Shown: positions 22,174 through 32,699 of the stretch, piece by piece
Numbering within the stretch: position 1 is the first letter of the stretch
How the letters are laid out: each line of letters starts with the position of its first letter
Source: Mytilus trossulus
Taxonomy: Eukaryota > Mollusca > Bivalvia > Mytilida > Mytilidae
NCBI RefSeq assembly: GCF_036588685.1
Contig: NC_086376.1
Location: 17,416,411-17,480,410 of the forward strand
Direction of reading: 5' to 3'
Length of the DNA stretch: 64,000 nucleotides
Made by a program: the position numbers and the translations under genes
Notes under the pieces: generated by a model
What the model saw: the letters and a program-made list of their open reading frames with translations, nothing else
Database searches by the model: none
What the model was told of the DNA's origin: nothing

Positions 22174-22637
22174 AGGTGTAATACCACCATTGATTTTTCC
22201 CTATTAGTCTTTGTTAAATTGGCACTTTCAAAAAAATTGTACAGTATTTACCTTTATTTCAACCAAAGAAATACTTTGCATGTATAAAGTTTAATCCTTT
22301 CCAGTGATACAGTGAAAATTTCACACTACATTTCATTGCATATAAGAATTAACCAACACCGGAAGTAAACAACCCAATTTTTTAACTGTTATTTACTGGT
22401 TACCTTCTTTGGTAACTATGTAACCTTAACGTTCCAAAATATTTTATAAGACCATCAAATAAAAAAAGAATGATGCTTTCAGACTTCCAACATACATATT
22501 TACGACTCAGAAAAATTTAAGTGCATTGAAATGCAGGGTTAATTTTCTATAACTGTCAAATTCAAGGGAATATTTTTTTAGGCCTACTTTCGTATGCAAC
22601 CGGATGCGACATATCATGATTTGGTGGTATTACACCT
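22174..22637 (+). repeat. Inverted-repeat-ended module L2
   Basis: Second copy of the 465-bp module with intact ends and a few indels (for example CATATAAGAATTAACC, where L1 has an extra GTA). It closes the composite element. Confidence 0.85.
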
Positions 22638-22654
22638 CAACACAAGTAAACACA

Positions 22655-23395
22655 CACCATAGCCAGAAATTAGTAGTGGTTTTGCTAATTAATATTCATA
22701 ATATGTAAATGAGAATTGTACCACGTGATAGTTTGAACTGGACTGGCTTCATAGGCTTGATATCATTAAAATCTTAAAAACACGGATATTATAAGTTGCC
22801 CGTCACAGAGTCCTTATTTACAATCACTTTGATATTTCCGTAAAGTTGTCAGGCGGTCAAAATCAAAACAATGAACGCGAATTTGGTGAATTTTTCGTGC
22901 TTTCGTGAGTTTATTCTTCTTGAAATAGTGACATTTTAATTTTACGTTGGAACCTAGAGTTCAACGACTACACATACAAGGTTTGGATTCTTTGGAAATT
23001 CAAGTTTCAAATTCCACCACGGTAATCTGTTTTTGTAATGACCTTGTAAGCCAATTTTCAACACGAAGTTTGCAAATTTGACGTTTCAACCATTTTAGCC
23101 TGTATTTTACACTGCAATGTTAATAGCCTCTCGCTTCGATTTTTAGAATAGCTCAGGAACCTGTATTTTTGCAACAACAGTCATTATGTTTCGTTTAAAT
23201 GGTGTATATTGTTGTGTATATTCATTTTCTGCCCCTGCAACCTGTTTATCACTTAAATTTAAATTAAAACAGACATTTTTTCAAAATTCCCTATCATTTT
23301 AATGTAATTTCCGTGACCCGTATCCGATTTCTTTAGTATAATATTCAAATAAGCAAAGTGGCGTTGATTTCTGAATATGCTGAGTGAATAAATTT
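22655..23395. other. Block C segment absent from block A
   Basis: No gene or repeat ends identified. Slightly higher in GC than its surroundings. Either inserted in C or deleted from A; A continues across with only about 40 bases. Confidence 0.4.
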
Positions 23396-23494
23396 TATCT
23401 ATGACGCCATATCCTTTATGAACAAGTCTGCATAAAGATTTGTTTAGCTTTTGATGTGAATGCCGACATATTTGTGCTCTGTTGAAATATAACC

Positions 23495-23725
23495 ATGAAA
23501 TAAAATTGAAAATGGAAATTAGGAATGTGTCAAAGAGACAACAACCCGACCAAAGAGCATTTAACAGCTAAAGTCCACCAATGTGTCTTCCCTGCAGCGA
23601 GAAAATCCCGCACCTTGAGGCTTACTTTAGCTGGCTCCAAAAACAATACAGTTTACTAGTTCAGTGATTTCGGACGTCATACTTAACTGCGAAATATATA
23701 TAAGAAACTAAAATTAAATATCGTA
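23495..23725 (+). repeat. Dispersed repeat R4 in block C
   Basis: AAATTGAAAATGGAAATTAG, GTGTCAAAGAGACAACAACC, CTGCAGCGAGAAAATCCCGC, TACTAGTTCAGTGATTTCGG and ATAAGAAACTAAAATTAAA. Same order as 43255-43480 and the reverse of 10630-10845. Confidence 0.8.
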
Positions 23726-24714
23726 AAAGACCAACAACGGCCAGTCTCGTGACTTTTAACCGGCGAAAAATGCGGCGATTGTAAACCATTGTTTTTTGCG
23801 ATCCAAACCCTCATCTATACTGTACGTCTAGCCAATGTAGAAAAACAAAAACACAGGAATACGCACAGTAAAACTTAGCTGAAAAGGAGTCCGACTCCGA
23901 AGTCAGAATATGTAAACAAAATGACAATGATACATAAATTAGCGATGGTCTACTAGCAGCTACTGGTAAAACATAATAGTTGTAATATACCTGAACGTAT
24001 AGATGTCTGTATGTTGATTTATAGATAAGGATGATCTCCTTGTACCGATGATAAAAATTAGTACATAATTAAACTAGTTTGTGATATCGAAAGCCATGGT
24101 GTTGTTTTTTCGGTAATACAGAGATTTATTTCGTTAAAATCAGATAAGTTGTTACAGACACGAGCGAGTTGAGATATATAAACATTATAAGATGGTGATA
24201 AAAGAATGTCACATCTTAAAATGAATGAACAACAATAGGAAATAAAATAATCATCTGTTTTATCATAAAGTCTTGTAATAAGCTTTCTTTGTGAAAGGTA
24301 CCCGCCGATTGTGTACTCTTGATTGTGTACTCTAGATTGCTTTCATTTCCTTTTTGAAATAAATTAAATGAATCTCATCAAAGCTTTTCAAAATTAATAT
24401 CTGTATTAGTTTTTATATGAATGAGTTCTGAAGAAAAGGGCAAATAGTCTATACTAAATTGTTTACATTTATTTGTTAACAAAATACATTCATAATACCG
24501 AAATCGTTTTACACAATATCATGAAAACGACTAGTTTAAAGCGTCAGCATTTCATCTGCAATTTATAACTGATGAATGTCTCTCTGGTATATTCCGTAGG
24601 TATATTCCGTCCCTCTTTTATAATTTTCAGGCTAGAAAAATGACATTTCAATGATTTCCTCAAATGACGTTTAGGTGTTATGTAATATAATTTTACATTA
24701 AAAAAAATATGACA

Positions 24715-25020
24715 AGAAAATGGAAACGGGTATAAAGTCAAAGAGACAACACCCCGACTAAAGAGCTGAAAACAGACAACTGCAACTTAAAGGTTCAACG
24801 CCGCAAAATCACCACAAGGGCTAGATATTTATGAAATGGGGACAGATGCAAAATTGCGGGATAAACATGACGCACAGTAAAACTAAGCTTTGAAGAATCC
24901 GAGTATGATGTTAAAATAGATCACAGAAGAAAATTAGCTGAATGACAATGACAATCATAGATCAACAAAGAACTATCAGCAGTTACGTATTTACGAGTTA
25001 GCTTATGTCCTCAATAAAAC
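24715..25020 (+). repeat. Dispersed repeat related to R4
   Basis: GAAAATGGAAACGGG, GTCAAAGAGACAACACCCCGAC, AACTTAAAGGTTCAACGCCGC, TGACGCACAGTAAAACTAAGC and GACAATGACAATCATAG. Block A carries the inverted partner at 8690-8960. It shares the GTCAAAGAGACAAC core with R4 but diverges after it. Confidence 0.65.
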
Positions 25021-25659
25021 TGATTGAAAGAGTATTTTATCATACTAAGCCTATATCAAAGTTAAACCTTCACCTTCATGATTCACTAAGAAACGAAATT
25101 CTACTAATTTATTAGACATGTAGTTTAAAATTCGGAAAATAGATGTTCGGAAATGTCATACATTATACAGAACAAGTGTATACGCAAAACGCATCGTCGT
25201 GATATAGTCTTTACTGATTCACAACTGTTTGAATCATATGAGTAGTTATCAAAAGTACCAGGATTATATGAAAATAATCAATCAATTTTACAAAAAAAAA
25301 GAATACGAATTTGAAGTAAAACAATGTACAAATGTATCATTGTTGACAGAAAATTAATCAAGCATACCAATTGAAAACTAATACTGTTACGTTTTTAAAG
25401 TAACATATTTCAGAGATCTATTTATATTTTGTTTATTTTTTAAACAATCAAATGACGTTTCTAAACACAATATAACCTGTGTGTGTGTAATATTTGAATC
25501 GGGTATTACTATTTATCTGATAGGTCATGTAAAACGTCAGTCTTGATAACTCTCCTATTTAATTTCAGTATCAAGAAAAGGTCGTATAGTTGTCCTTGGT
25601 TAAAAAATGACATAATATGTTGTATTTGTTTCAGAAAAACATCATTGAGCGATTTCAGA

Positions 25660-26600
25660 TCTACATAAACAAATTTTTTTGATAAAAAAAATATCGCCCA
25701 TTTATTGTAATATGTAACTGTTTTAATTCAGGCGCCACAATCGAGTCATGTGTCGACTAACCGCACACCTTGGCGTTCCTTTTCATAAGTGTGTTATCTA
25801 TGATGAGATCTAAATTCAACTTGGAGTAGTCGCAGAGTATTCCAACCTTTGTTCCTCAATAATTTATCAATTTATTGGTAATTTACATAAAAAGTAATTT
25901 ATCGATATTGTCAGGACCGCAACCTTAACTACTGCACTGATCATACTAACTGACACTATCGTGGACTAATGGACTAAAAGTCTGTCAGCTGTTGAGAATA
26001 AATTCAGTGCTTAGAAATTAATTAACGCTTAACCTTTTGTAGTTAGAAGCATCTTTATTTATCTACGCGCGGAACAAAATAGAATCAAAATGAGGGATGT
26101 GTATTTACCTAGAATGTTATGATCTATGTGATAAAAATGGAATACAAAGAAGAGCTAAGTCAAAACTAATAAAAACTTGATCTTAACAATTACAATCCTT
26201 AGTTTTGAAATAGTATCTTAGTTTTTAAACGGGAAGATTTAATAGAATTGTTAGACCATACAAGCACCAAAGCATTGTATACTGAGATCATGATAGCCGT
26301 GACCAACGACTTACAAGCATTTTGACGTTTGAGTGCTTGCCGTTACACATGGCTTTCTTATTCGGCACCAGTGTCATAAGTGTTTTATTCATTCGCATCC
26401 TTTTCATTATAATGTTTAGTAGTTTGGATTTTAAATTTTTCAGTTTTGCTTATAATAGGTGTCTTCACTGGATAATTTAAGGAGTGATAAATACATTTAA
26501 TGCCAATTTATCGTCCAATGGTATAGTGTTACTAACCATATGAAATAATGTTACTTTACTATTTAAATCGCTAAATCATGTTACTATCTAATAGATACAA
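25660..26600. other. 5' flank of ankyrin gene C
   Basis: No second gene. Homologous to the reverse of 15150-15858 next to gene B; for example TCTGTCAGCTGTTGAGAATAAATTCAG mirrors 15735-15770. Upstream of the start the sequence reads AACCTTCCACTCGAAAGTAAAC, shared in pattern with A and B, and is the likeliest 5' untranslated region. I cannot name a promoter motif. Confidence 0.45.
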
Positions 26601-26621
26601 ACCTTCCACTCGAAAGTAAAC

Positions 26622-27035
26622 ATGTCAACTAGAAACTGCTTTGAAGCCATGATGAAAAGATGGAGAAAGAAAGATACCCCTTCTAAATATGATGTGGATG
26701 AAGATGTGCAGCAAGTATTTGTCGCATTATCTGAAGGAAAATTAAGACTAGCCAGAATTCTCATAGAAAGAAAAGTAAATGTGAATTGTACAGATAATTC
26801 TGGGAGAACTCCGTTGATGGCTTTATGCAGACTTAATAATACCAGAATAAACGAAGAGCATAGATTAAGTTTTGTAAAATTTCTGCTAAATGAAGAGGAA
26901 ACAATTCTCAATGCTACTGATATGTTTGGAAAACAAGCTCTAGATTATGCCTGTGAAAACGAGTTGCATCAAGTGGTCAAGGTTATTTCTCGTGCCATAG
27001 AAGACTTTTTCAACAACCTTTTGATAGAATTTTGA
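26622..27035 (+). CDS. ANKRD34-like small ankyrin-repeat protein, copy C
   Basis: An intact 137-codon frame in a single exon, on the opposite strand to A, B and D because block C is inverted. Units are at residues 28-58 (VQQVFVALSEGKLRLARIL), 61-98 (GRTPLMALCRLNNTRIN..., FVKFLLNEEE) and 103-132 (GKQALDYACENELHQVVKVI). The first 25 residues are the most variable part (KKDTPSKYDVDED here). The ATG sits in AAGTAAAC-ATG. All the core ankyrin glycines, the TPLM-like motif and the acidic SEGK word are kept. The flanks show numerous insertions relative to A and B while this frame has none, which supports coding. Function beyond protein binding is not inferable. The minus-strand frame at 26588-26911 is a shadow. 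Confidence 0.82.
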   Translation: MSTRNCFEAMMKRWRKKDTPSKYDVDEDVQQVFVALSEGKLRLARILIERKVNVNCTDNSGRTPLMALCRLNNTRINEEHRLSFVKFLLNEEETILNATDMFGKQALDYACENELHQVVKVISRAIEDFFNNLLIEF

Positions 27036-27039
27036 CATT

Positions 27040-27460
27040 TCTACATGTATGAAATAACTATCATCTTAAATAACCATATATTTATGTAATATATAATATT
27101 AACCTCGAATGATAAAAAATACTCATATCATGTTATTTGTGTTTGTCATTTATTTCTCCAGTCATTTTCTCTTCAGTCCATCAGCCTGATCACCTCAGTC
27201 AATGAAGAAATTTGCTTTAAATCTTCAAATCTTTTGATAAATTTTTACATTTTTATCCAAGCTTGGAAGCTTGTTCTAGATTTAAGTAAGTGATTAATTG
27301 AGTTTTATTTAATTTAATAAATTATCAATCGTTACTTATATTATCTGTTTTCTTCTACTAAGGAGTAGAAAGTGCTTACATTTGTAACGATATAAAACAT
27401 GGGGTCATTCCTATCTGATCAAAAACATTTCAAATAAGACAGTCTTAAGCTAATTACTTA
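27040..27460. other. 3' flank of ankyrin gene C
   Basis: Matches the reverse of 14300-14700 and 6600-6990 (GTATGAAATAACTATCATCTTAAATAACCAT shared). No AATAAA at the position seen in A (AATGAA here), so the polyadenylation site is uncertain. Confidence 0.45.
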
Positions 27461-27464
27461 TTAC

Positions 27465-27625
27465 AAAAGAGGGACGAACGATACTAAAGAGACAGTCAAA
27501 CTCATAAATCGAAAATAAACTGAAAACGCCAAGGCTAAAAATTCAAAAGACAAAAAGACAAACAATAGTACACATAACACAGAAAGCTTAAGAATAAGCA
27601 ACACGAATCCCATTAAAAACTACAA
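27465..27625 (-). mobile_element. Second retroelement 3'-module fragment in block C
   Basis: Inverted partner of 14140-14305: AAGAGGGACGAACGATACTAAAG, GACAGTCAAACTCATAAATCG, AACGCCAAGGC and AAGCAACACGAATCCC. Absent from block A. Confidence 0.75.
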
Positions 27626-28059
27626 CAATGGATTATAGCTGGTTAGGGTTTGCCTTTACAAAATAAAAAGTTTCAAAAATGCCTTTGGTTAGTAAAGTAA
27701 ATAAAACGATGACTTAAATGACCTAGATCTGCGATTTTATCATCAATATTGATGAACCACTACCTTACACATGTTACACAAACAATATATCTCTATCAAA
27801 TTCCTATTTGAATATCTTGATAGATTTAACTTTTTAAGTGCCTTCCCTAACAGAATGTGCTAAAAGATCTAAAAATTGTCTCAATGGTTAGGAGAAAAAA
27901 CTACAACCATAAAAGATATATGTGCCATACCTCACGAGTCATGTTTTGCGATCTTTCATATAAAGAAATCAGAAAAAAAAAAACGTCTGCCTTGTTTCGA
28001 TAGTTTGTTTCAAATTCCCTATAGTTAGTTTGACCAGGTTTTATTATGCATATCGGATA

Positions 28060-28215
28060 AAAAAAAAAAGGGGCGACAGATATCAGAGGGACAGTCAAAC
28101 TCATAGATCAAAAATAAACTGAAAACGATATGGCCAACAAAAAGGAAAACAATAGTACACAAGACACAATTCAGGAAACAATAGACAAAGCAAAACGAGC
28201 TCCACCAAAAACTTG
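28060..28215 (-). mobile_element. First retroelement 3'-module fragment in block C
   Basis: Partner of 6050-6180 and 13540-13700, inverted: AGAGGGACAGTCAAACTCATAG, AACTGAAAACGATATGGCC and ACGAGCTCCACCAAAAAC. Confidence 0.75.
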
Positions 28216-28351
28216 GATAATATATAATTTAAGTATAGTTTCACCCAACTAGGCACTTGTATCAACGTTGTATGTATGTTAGTTTAGGCAATAGTTTTCA
28301 GAGATTAGTCCATCTGTAAACTACAAATGCTTATTAGCATTCTTTCGTGCC

Positions 28352-28471
28352 CTAATCAACTGCCCAATATAACAACTGAAATTTGAGGCATGCCCACGAA
28401 TAGTTCGTCTACTAATCAACTGACCAATTTAACAACTGACATTTGAGAAATGCCTACGAATAGCTCGTCTA
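28352..28471. repeat. 60-bp tandem duplication private to block C
   Basis: Two 60-base units start CTAATCAACTG at 28352 and 28412 and end with TTCGTCTA/CTCGTCTA. Blocks A (about 5870-5935) and B (about 13345-13405) have one unit. Confidence 0.85.
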
Positions 28472-29059
28472 GATTACAAGAATACTACTTGTGAGGTTTG
28501 TTTTAGTTCTAGTAAATTATGTTATTGGTTTATCAACATCCTTCAAGCTAGTGTTTAATACTGTTTACAGAAATGTGCTGATTTTTGTGTCTTGTTTTGA
28601 CTGAAACGTGTCCTTGTAATATGTACGATTGTATCTTCGTTTCATTGTTTCTATTTTCGTTTGTTTCATTCCTCATTGCAATAGTTTTATGTACACAGCG
28701 AAAAACTTGAAATTCTAATTAAGTGTTTTTTTAAATCATTACCACGGTATCTTTCGTTAAAAAATAATTGAGTGTTTAGGCTATGAATATAGATATAAAT
28801 CATTTTTTCTCCGCTCGTTTTTTCTTTCATACTGCCTGGCTAAACTGTACTTTAAGTAGCTGTTTTAAAAGTTAGATCAAAAGGAAGATAGGAATGTCAC
28901 TTCTTGAAGTATCTTACTATAGCATTATAGGACTAACTTTAGTCATCTTTAATACTGATCATTTGGCAATATTTACTTTAAAATGTTTAAATAATTATAA
29001 GATGAAATATATTATCGAAGTGGAAATTCTTTTATAAAGCTGATGTAGGAACATTAATA

Positions 29060-29190
29060 CTCAAACGAAGACAGGAATATGTTTTCAATTTGTTTGATGT
29101 GTTTTGGCTTTTGATTTTGCCATTTGTTTAGGGGCTTTCCGTTTGAATTTTCCCCAGAGTTCAGTATTTTTTTTAATTTTACTTTTTAGT
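29060..29190 (+). repeat. Repeat R3 fragment in block C
   Basis: TTTGTTTGATGTGTTTTGGC, TTGATTTTGCCATTTGTTTAGGGG and GAGTTCAGTATTTTTTT. Reverse partner of 5040-5170 and 12690-12780. Followed at 29296-29318 by a short (TA)n run. Confidence 0.6.
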
Positions 29191-30037
29191 CAGATCATAT
29201 ACAAAACAACACTGGAAACTTATGAATCCCAATCTGATATTTTGTCTGATTTGGAAAGTAAATTGTCGCATTTCATGTAACAACAAAGACAAAAAGGATA
29301 TATATATATATATATATAAATTAATTATTGCTGTGTATCAAGATGTTGATGTTTTGGATGTAATCAAGCACAATGTATTTGAGATGAAATTATATTATTG
29401 CGCGAAAACTTTTTGATCGAGCTCAGTGAAAGTAAATATATCTCAACTTATTTTTAATATCTAAAAGTCATACAGATTATTTGTGACAAATATAGCAAAA
29501 TTTTACACTTTCAATAGTATAGCTCCATATCCATATTCATTTGGTGATTGTATTTATAAGATAAATGTGAAACCATTTTTTAAATATGACTTTTTGAAAG
29601 GTTCTATTTTTTATCTCATGTTTGTTATTGTTGTGTGTCCTTTTGTCCTTTATGTTTTTTTTGTCATGTTATTGTATGTTTGACTTTTTTTTTTAAAATG
29701 CCGAATATGGTGAAAGAAAGCTTTCAGTTGACAGCCACAGTTTTAAAATAAATTCTTATTTTAAATGGGGATTTTAGAAAAGGAATAAACAAATGAGCAA
29801 AAAGTACTCCTTGCAACTTAAACATCAACGTTACTCCGATTAAAAATACTTACCTGGTTTGATTTAAGTAAGCTGTTAGAATATTTGAAACCTTCTCAAG
29901 TTTAGGGATTATCTATCTTATGCAAAACTTTTATGAGTTCCATGTTCAGATACGCAATAAGTTTGGTAATTTTTTTTAAGATACGAGGCATTAACTGTTA
30001 ACAGCAAAGGGTTTTCAAAATCTGTTAGAATGCAGGA

Positions 30038-30469
30038 ATGAAAGAACACTTTGCTGAAACTTATTTTGCAAACTTTATAGACCCAAATGTTGCAATACAC
30101 TTATCCTACTTCCATGACAGATATGTTGTTGTCCCCGCAGATAAAGTCCTAAAACAACATCGTTTTTGTGTAAAAATTCATTACATTAACTGCTTGATAA
30201 AAGAATTAGTTATTGCCAATATACTTGGAAACTCAACACGACACTTACCAAAGAGGAAATCCTGGATGATCATAGGTCTGTTCTATGTTCCTTTGGAATT
30301 TCAACTAAAGATGAAGAGCTGGATCTTACATCATTGGATACCTGAACTACATAAGTGTCCGTACAAGCAACTGTATATTAATGGGTCTTCCAAGTGCTCC
30401 ACGAAACCTCTTTCTAAATTATTAGCATCTATTTTACCAGCAATCAAAACCGGGCTTCAAAGTTATTAA
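30038..30469 (+). pseudogene. Chimeric frame: block flank fused to reverse-transcriptase N-part
   Basis: 143 codons. Residues 1-20 (MKEHFAETYFANFIDPNVAI) come from the edge of block C and match the frame at 11735-11932. From residue 22 the sequence is retroelement: FHDRYVVVPADK (25-36), a shifted middle, then WIPELHKCPYKQLYI (100-114) and CSTKPLSKLLASIL (120-133). WIPELHK-like words are typical of Penelope-like reverse transcriptases. The fusion is probably accidental, created by insertion of a 5'-truncated element at about 30098. There is no evidence that it is expressed. Confidence 0.55.
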
Positions 30470-31112
30470 AAAACTGCCTATTCTAGAGGTGGTGTAAATC
30501 AAATGTGGACACTAAAAAAATCGGAAATTTTTAAGAGTGCATACACTCTTACTCTCTTTCATCCGGAAATAATTTTAAAATATTTGACTTTTCTACACTT
30601 TACGCATGTATACCACATTAAAAACTAATAGACAAATTGGAAGAGCTGGTATTACTTCATTGTTTCATCAAAAAGAATGGCCAACGTAGATACAAGTATC
30701 TTGTCTTAGAGAGAGATAAATCCTACTTTGTAAAGGATCACTCTGATTCAAACCAATAATTTTCAGACTGACATTATCAAGATGTTTGATTTTTGATTGA
30801 CAAGATATTTGTTACATTCTTAGGACGTGTTTTTCAACAGACTCTCAAATATTCCAATGGAAACCAATTGTACCCCTCTTCTTGTCGACTTGTTTCTTTA
30901 TCATTATGAGAATGACTTCATAGAGGAACTTCTGAGGTAGAAAGATAAGAAATTAGCAATATTCTTTTACTTTTCTTTCCGCTATATACATGATGTCCTC
31001 TCACCTAATAATTCAAAATTTGGTGACTATGTTGAAGGCATCCGTCACATTGAACTAGAGATAAAGGATACAACAAATACAGTTAAGTCGGCCTCATATC
31101 TTGACTTACATT
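30098..31112 (+). mobile_element. Truncated Penelope-like element (copy 2)
   Basis: 5'-truncated at the block C border and cut on the right where the 4.4 kb palindrome starts. After the WIPELHK region the reading continues with frameshifts: NQMWTL near 30500, KNGQRRYKYLVLERDKSYFVK near 30675-30740, TNCTPLLVDLFLYHYE near 30865-30910, a damaged YIDDV box (YIHDV near 30985), and YVEGIRHIELEIKD near 31030-31070. The YIDDV aspartate change (Y-I-H-D) and several stops show it is inactive. Confidence 0.75.
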
Positions 31113-31369
31113 TTAGATATTCTAAAAATTCACAATTTACGTTGTTAGAGCAAAACCTGTTCATTAATAATGTTACAATTGTAGACTTTAGTTAAGGTCA
31201 AAACGATATTGTATCGTCCGCATACAATAGTCAAAATTGTAAAATGTATGAGTAGTCCGGCGGCTACAAGCATATTTCAGACAAATTGTGCACATCCTGT
31301 TACAAGCATGAAATTTGGCATAGACCTTCCTCAACTATTACTCTTTTATTTCAGATAGGGAGGCATTAA

Positions 31370-31770
31370 TAAAAAATGTCTCACTTCCGGTACAATCCAA
31401 AATGGCGGACGTCATACTTAAATCAGCCCAATATCGAAGGCTAGCGTGTAAAAGTGTGTTATTATCATGCTACTATCATAATATTTGGTACAGACCTTTG
31501 TTTTTTTTACTACTTTTGGATAAATTAAATAGATAAGATGTCTTCAGAAACCCCACTTCCGGTTAAAATCCAACATGGCGGACATTGTACTTAAATAAGC
31601 TCATTTTTTAGGGAGGGTAATTGAAATGTGTTTTAACGTATTGCTACTATCATTACATTGTGAAGGATTCCTTCTTTGGTGCTTCTGATGGATACAATGT
31701 ATAAGACATATGTCTTAAAATTTCTTGCTTCTATAAATATCCAAAATGGCGGGCATAAAAATATCATTTT
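31370..31770 (-). repeat. Three-fold internal repeat with CCGGAAGT and AAAATGGCGG
   Basis: Within the left arm a roughly 170-base pattern recurs three times. Each instance pairs an ACTTCCGGT (or decayed CTTC) word with CCAAAATGGCGGRC about 10-15 bases away (31383-31408, 31554-31582, and about 31730-31755). The right arm has the complementary set at 34765-34795, 34930-34965 and 35100-35135. Confidence 0.7.
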
Positions 31771-32124
31771 TTTATTCAAAGTTTCAAATTTTTTCAAAAT
31801 GTAAAGAAAATGATTTTATTTTGTGCTGGTCATTAAACTTTTGGCTTAAAGTTATCCCCAAAACCACTTTTTTCTAAACAAAATAAAATCACCATTATAC
31901 TAAAAAATATTTAAAGTTACTACTATTTGGCCAAGAATACATTTTTATTCACAGTCACCATGACATTCACACATCGCAGTGCACGGGATACCCGATTTTC
32001 AACATTAAAAATAACCGCGGTATCCTTTCTTACATCCACAATGTACAAGCTTATGACAAAATGATGAGGTCTCAAAAAGAGTTTTTAAAAAGCTATCCTC
32101 TTTGTCCTCACCTTGAGTGGGTAG

Positions 32125-32690
32125 CATAAGAGCCAATTCCAAGCTCGTCTCACTAAACACCTACCTAAGTATACTGCATGATGTACATTCTGGAAAAGAC
32201 ATGACCAAGTTGAGAGACAGCATCAAAAAGCCTTCCCTTTTGCGCAAATAGATATTTTCTTGCTTCGTTAACAATGTTATACCCATCTGTTAAGTTTGTG
32301 CGATCTTACAGTAAAACCCCGGTGATTTAGTCTGATTAAATCACTCATTGCCTAGTGCATTTGAAAGGCCATTGATAGATATTCATCCAAAGTCTTTTGC
32401 CCTCCCAAACACAATTCATAGTTCGTCTACCCCTATGTGACAGAATAGCGAAACAGTAGTGACAGCATCATCATTAATGACTGTTCGAATCATGACTCGT
32501 TTAAGTTCGTGTTTGACTGCATCAGACACATGCACCATGCTTTTAGTGTCTGCCTCTAAATGTGAACTTGGTGCTGAACTTGAAATACTTCACATGGTGG
32601 ATAAGATAGAATATCCTGACCATTTCTTGCTATAACTTTCATACGCATCCAAGACTTCATTCACTCGTATTTCAGTTTCAAGGTATTTTA
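32125..32690 (-). pseudogene. Left-arm remnant of a transposon-associated protein
   Basis: Reading the minus strand from 32690: SDAVKHELKRVM near 32540-32505, VTTVSLFCHIG near 32460-32430, then ISINGLSNALGNE near 32385-32345, a deletion that removes the TFTGCDTV region, and a decayed SLELALMLP segment near 32145-32115. Several stops. Same protein family as the right arm. Confidence 0.55.
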
Positions 32691-32699
32691 TTAAGGTCA

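Larger units (their letters stand above)
19093..22637. mobile_element. Composite element: inverted-repeat modules flanking a tandem unit
   Basis: The layout is L1 (19093-19557), U1 (19558-20862), U2 (20863-22173), L2 (22174-22637). L1 and L2 are direct copies of a 465-bp module, each beginning AGGTGTAATACCACC and ending with its complement. U1 and U2 are near-identical 1.3 kb units. Outside the whole structure the bases are CA on the left and CA on the right. Block A, at the reverse of 10925-10950, shows the apparent empty site with a single CA. The inner borders do not repeat this. So the entire 3.5 kb appears to have inserted as one unit with a 2-bp target duplication. Superfamily unknown. 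Confidence 0.75.
18370..30090. repeat. Duplicated block C, inverted (carries ankyrin gene C)
   Basis: The inverted counterpart of block A, extended by private insertions. Its outer part 18370-18860 matches 11500-10960. The match resumes at 23395 (ATATCCTTTATGAACAAGTC against the reverse of 10885-10920), runs through the ankyrin gene, and ends at about 30090 where a retroelement begins. Between these pieces sit the composite element 19093-22637 and about 750 bases (22655-23395) without a counterpart in A. Confidence 0.75.

Noticed and set aside
19093-22637. LTR retrotransposon interpretation of the two 465-bp modules
   Set aside because: The modules have long inverted ends and no TG...CA termini, and there is no primer-binding site, polypurine tract, or gag/pol sequence between them.
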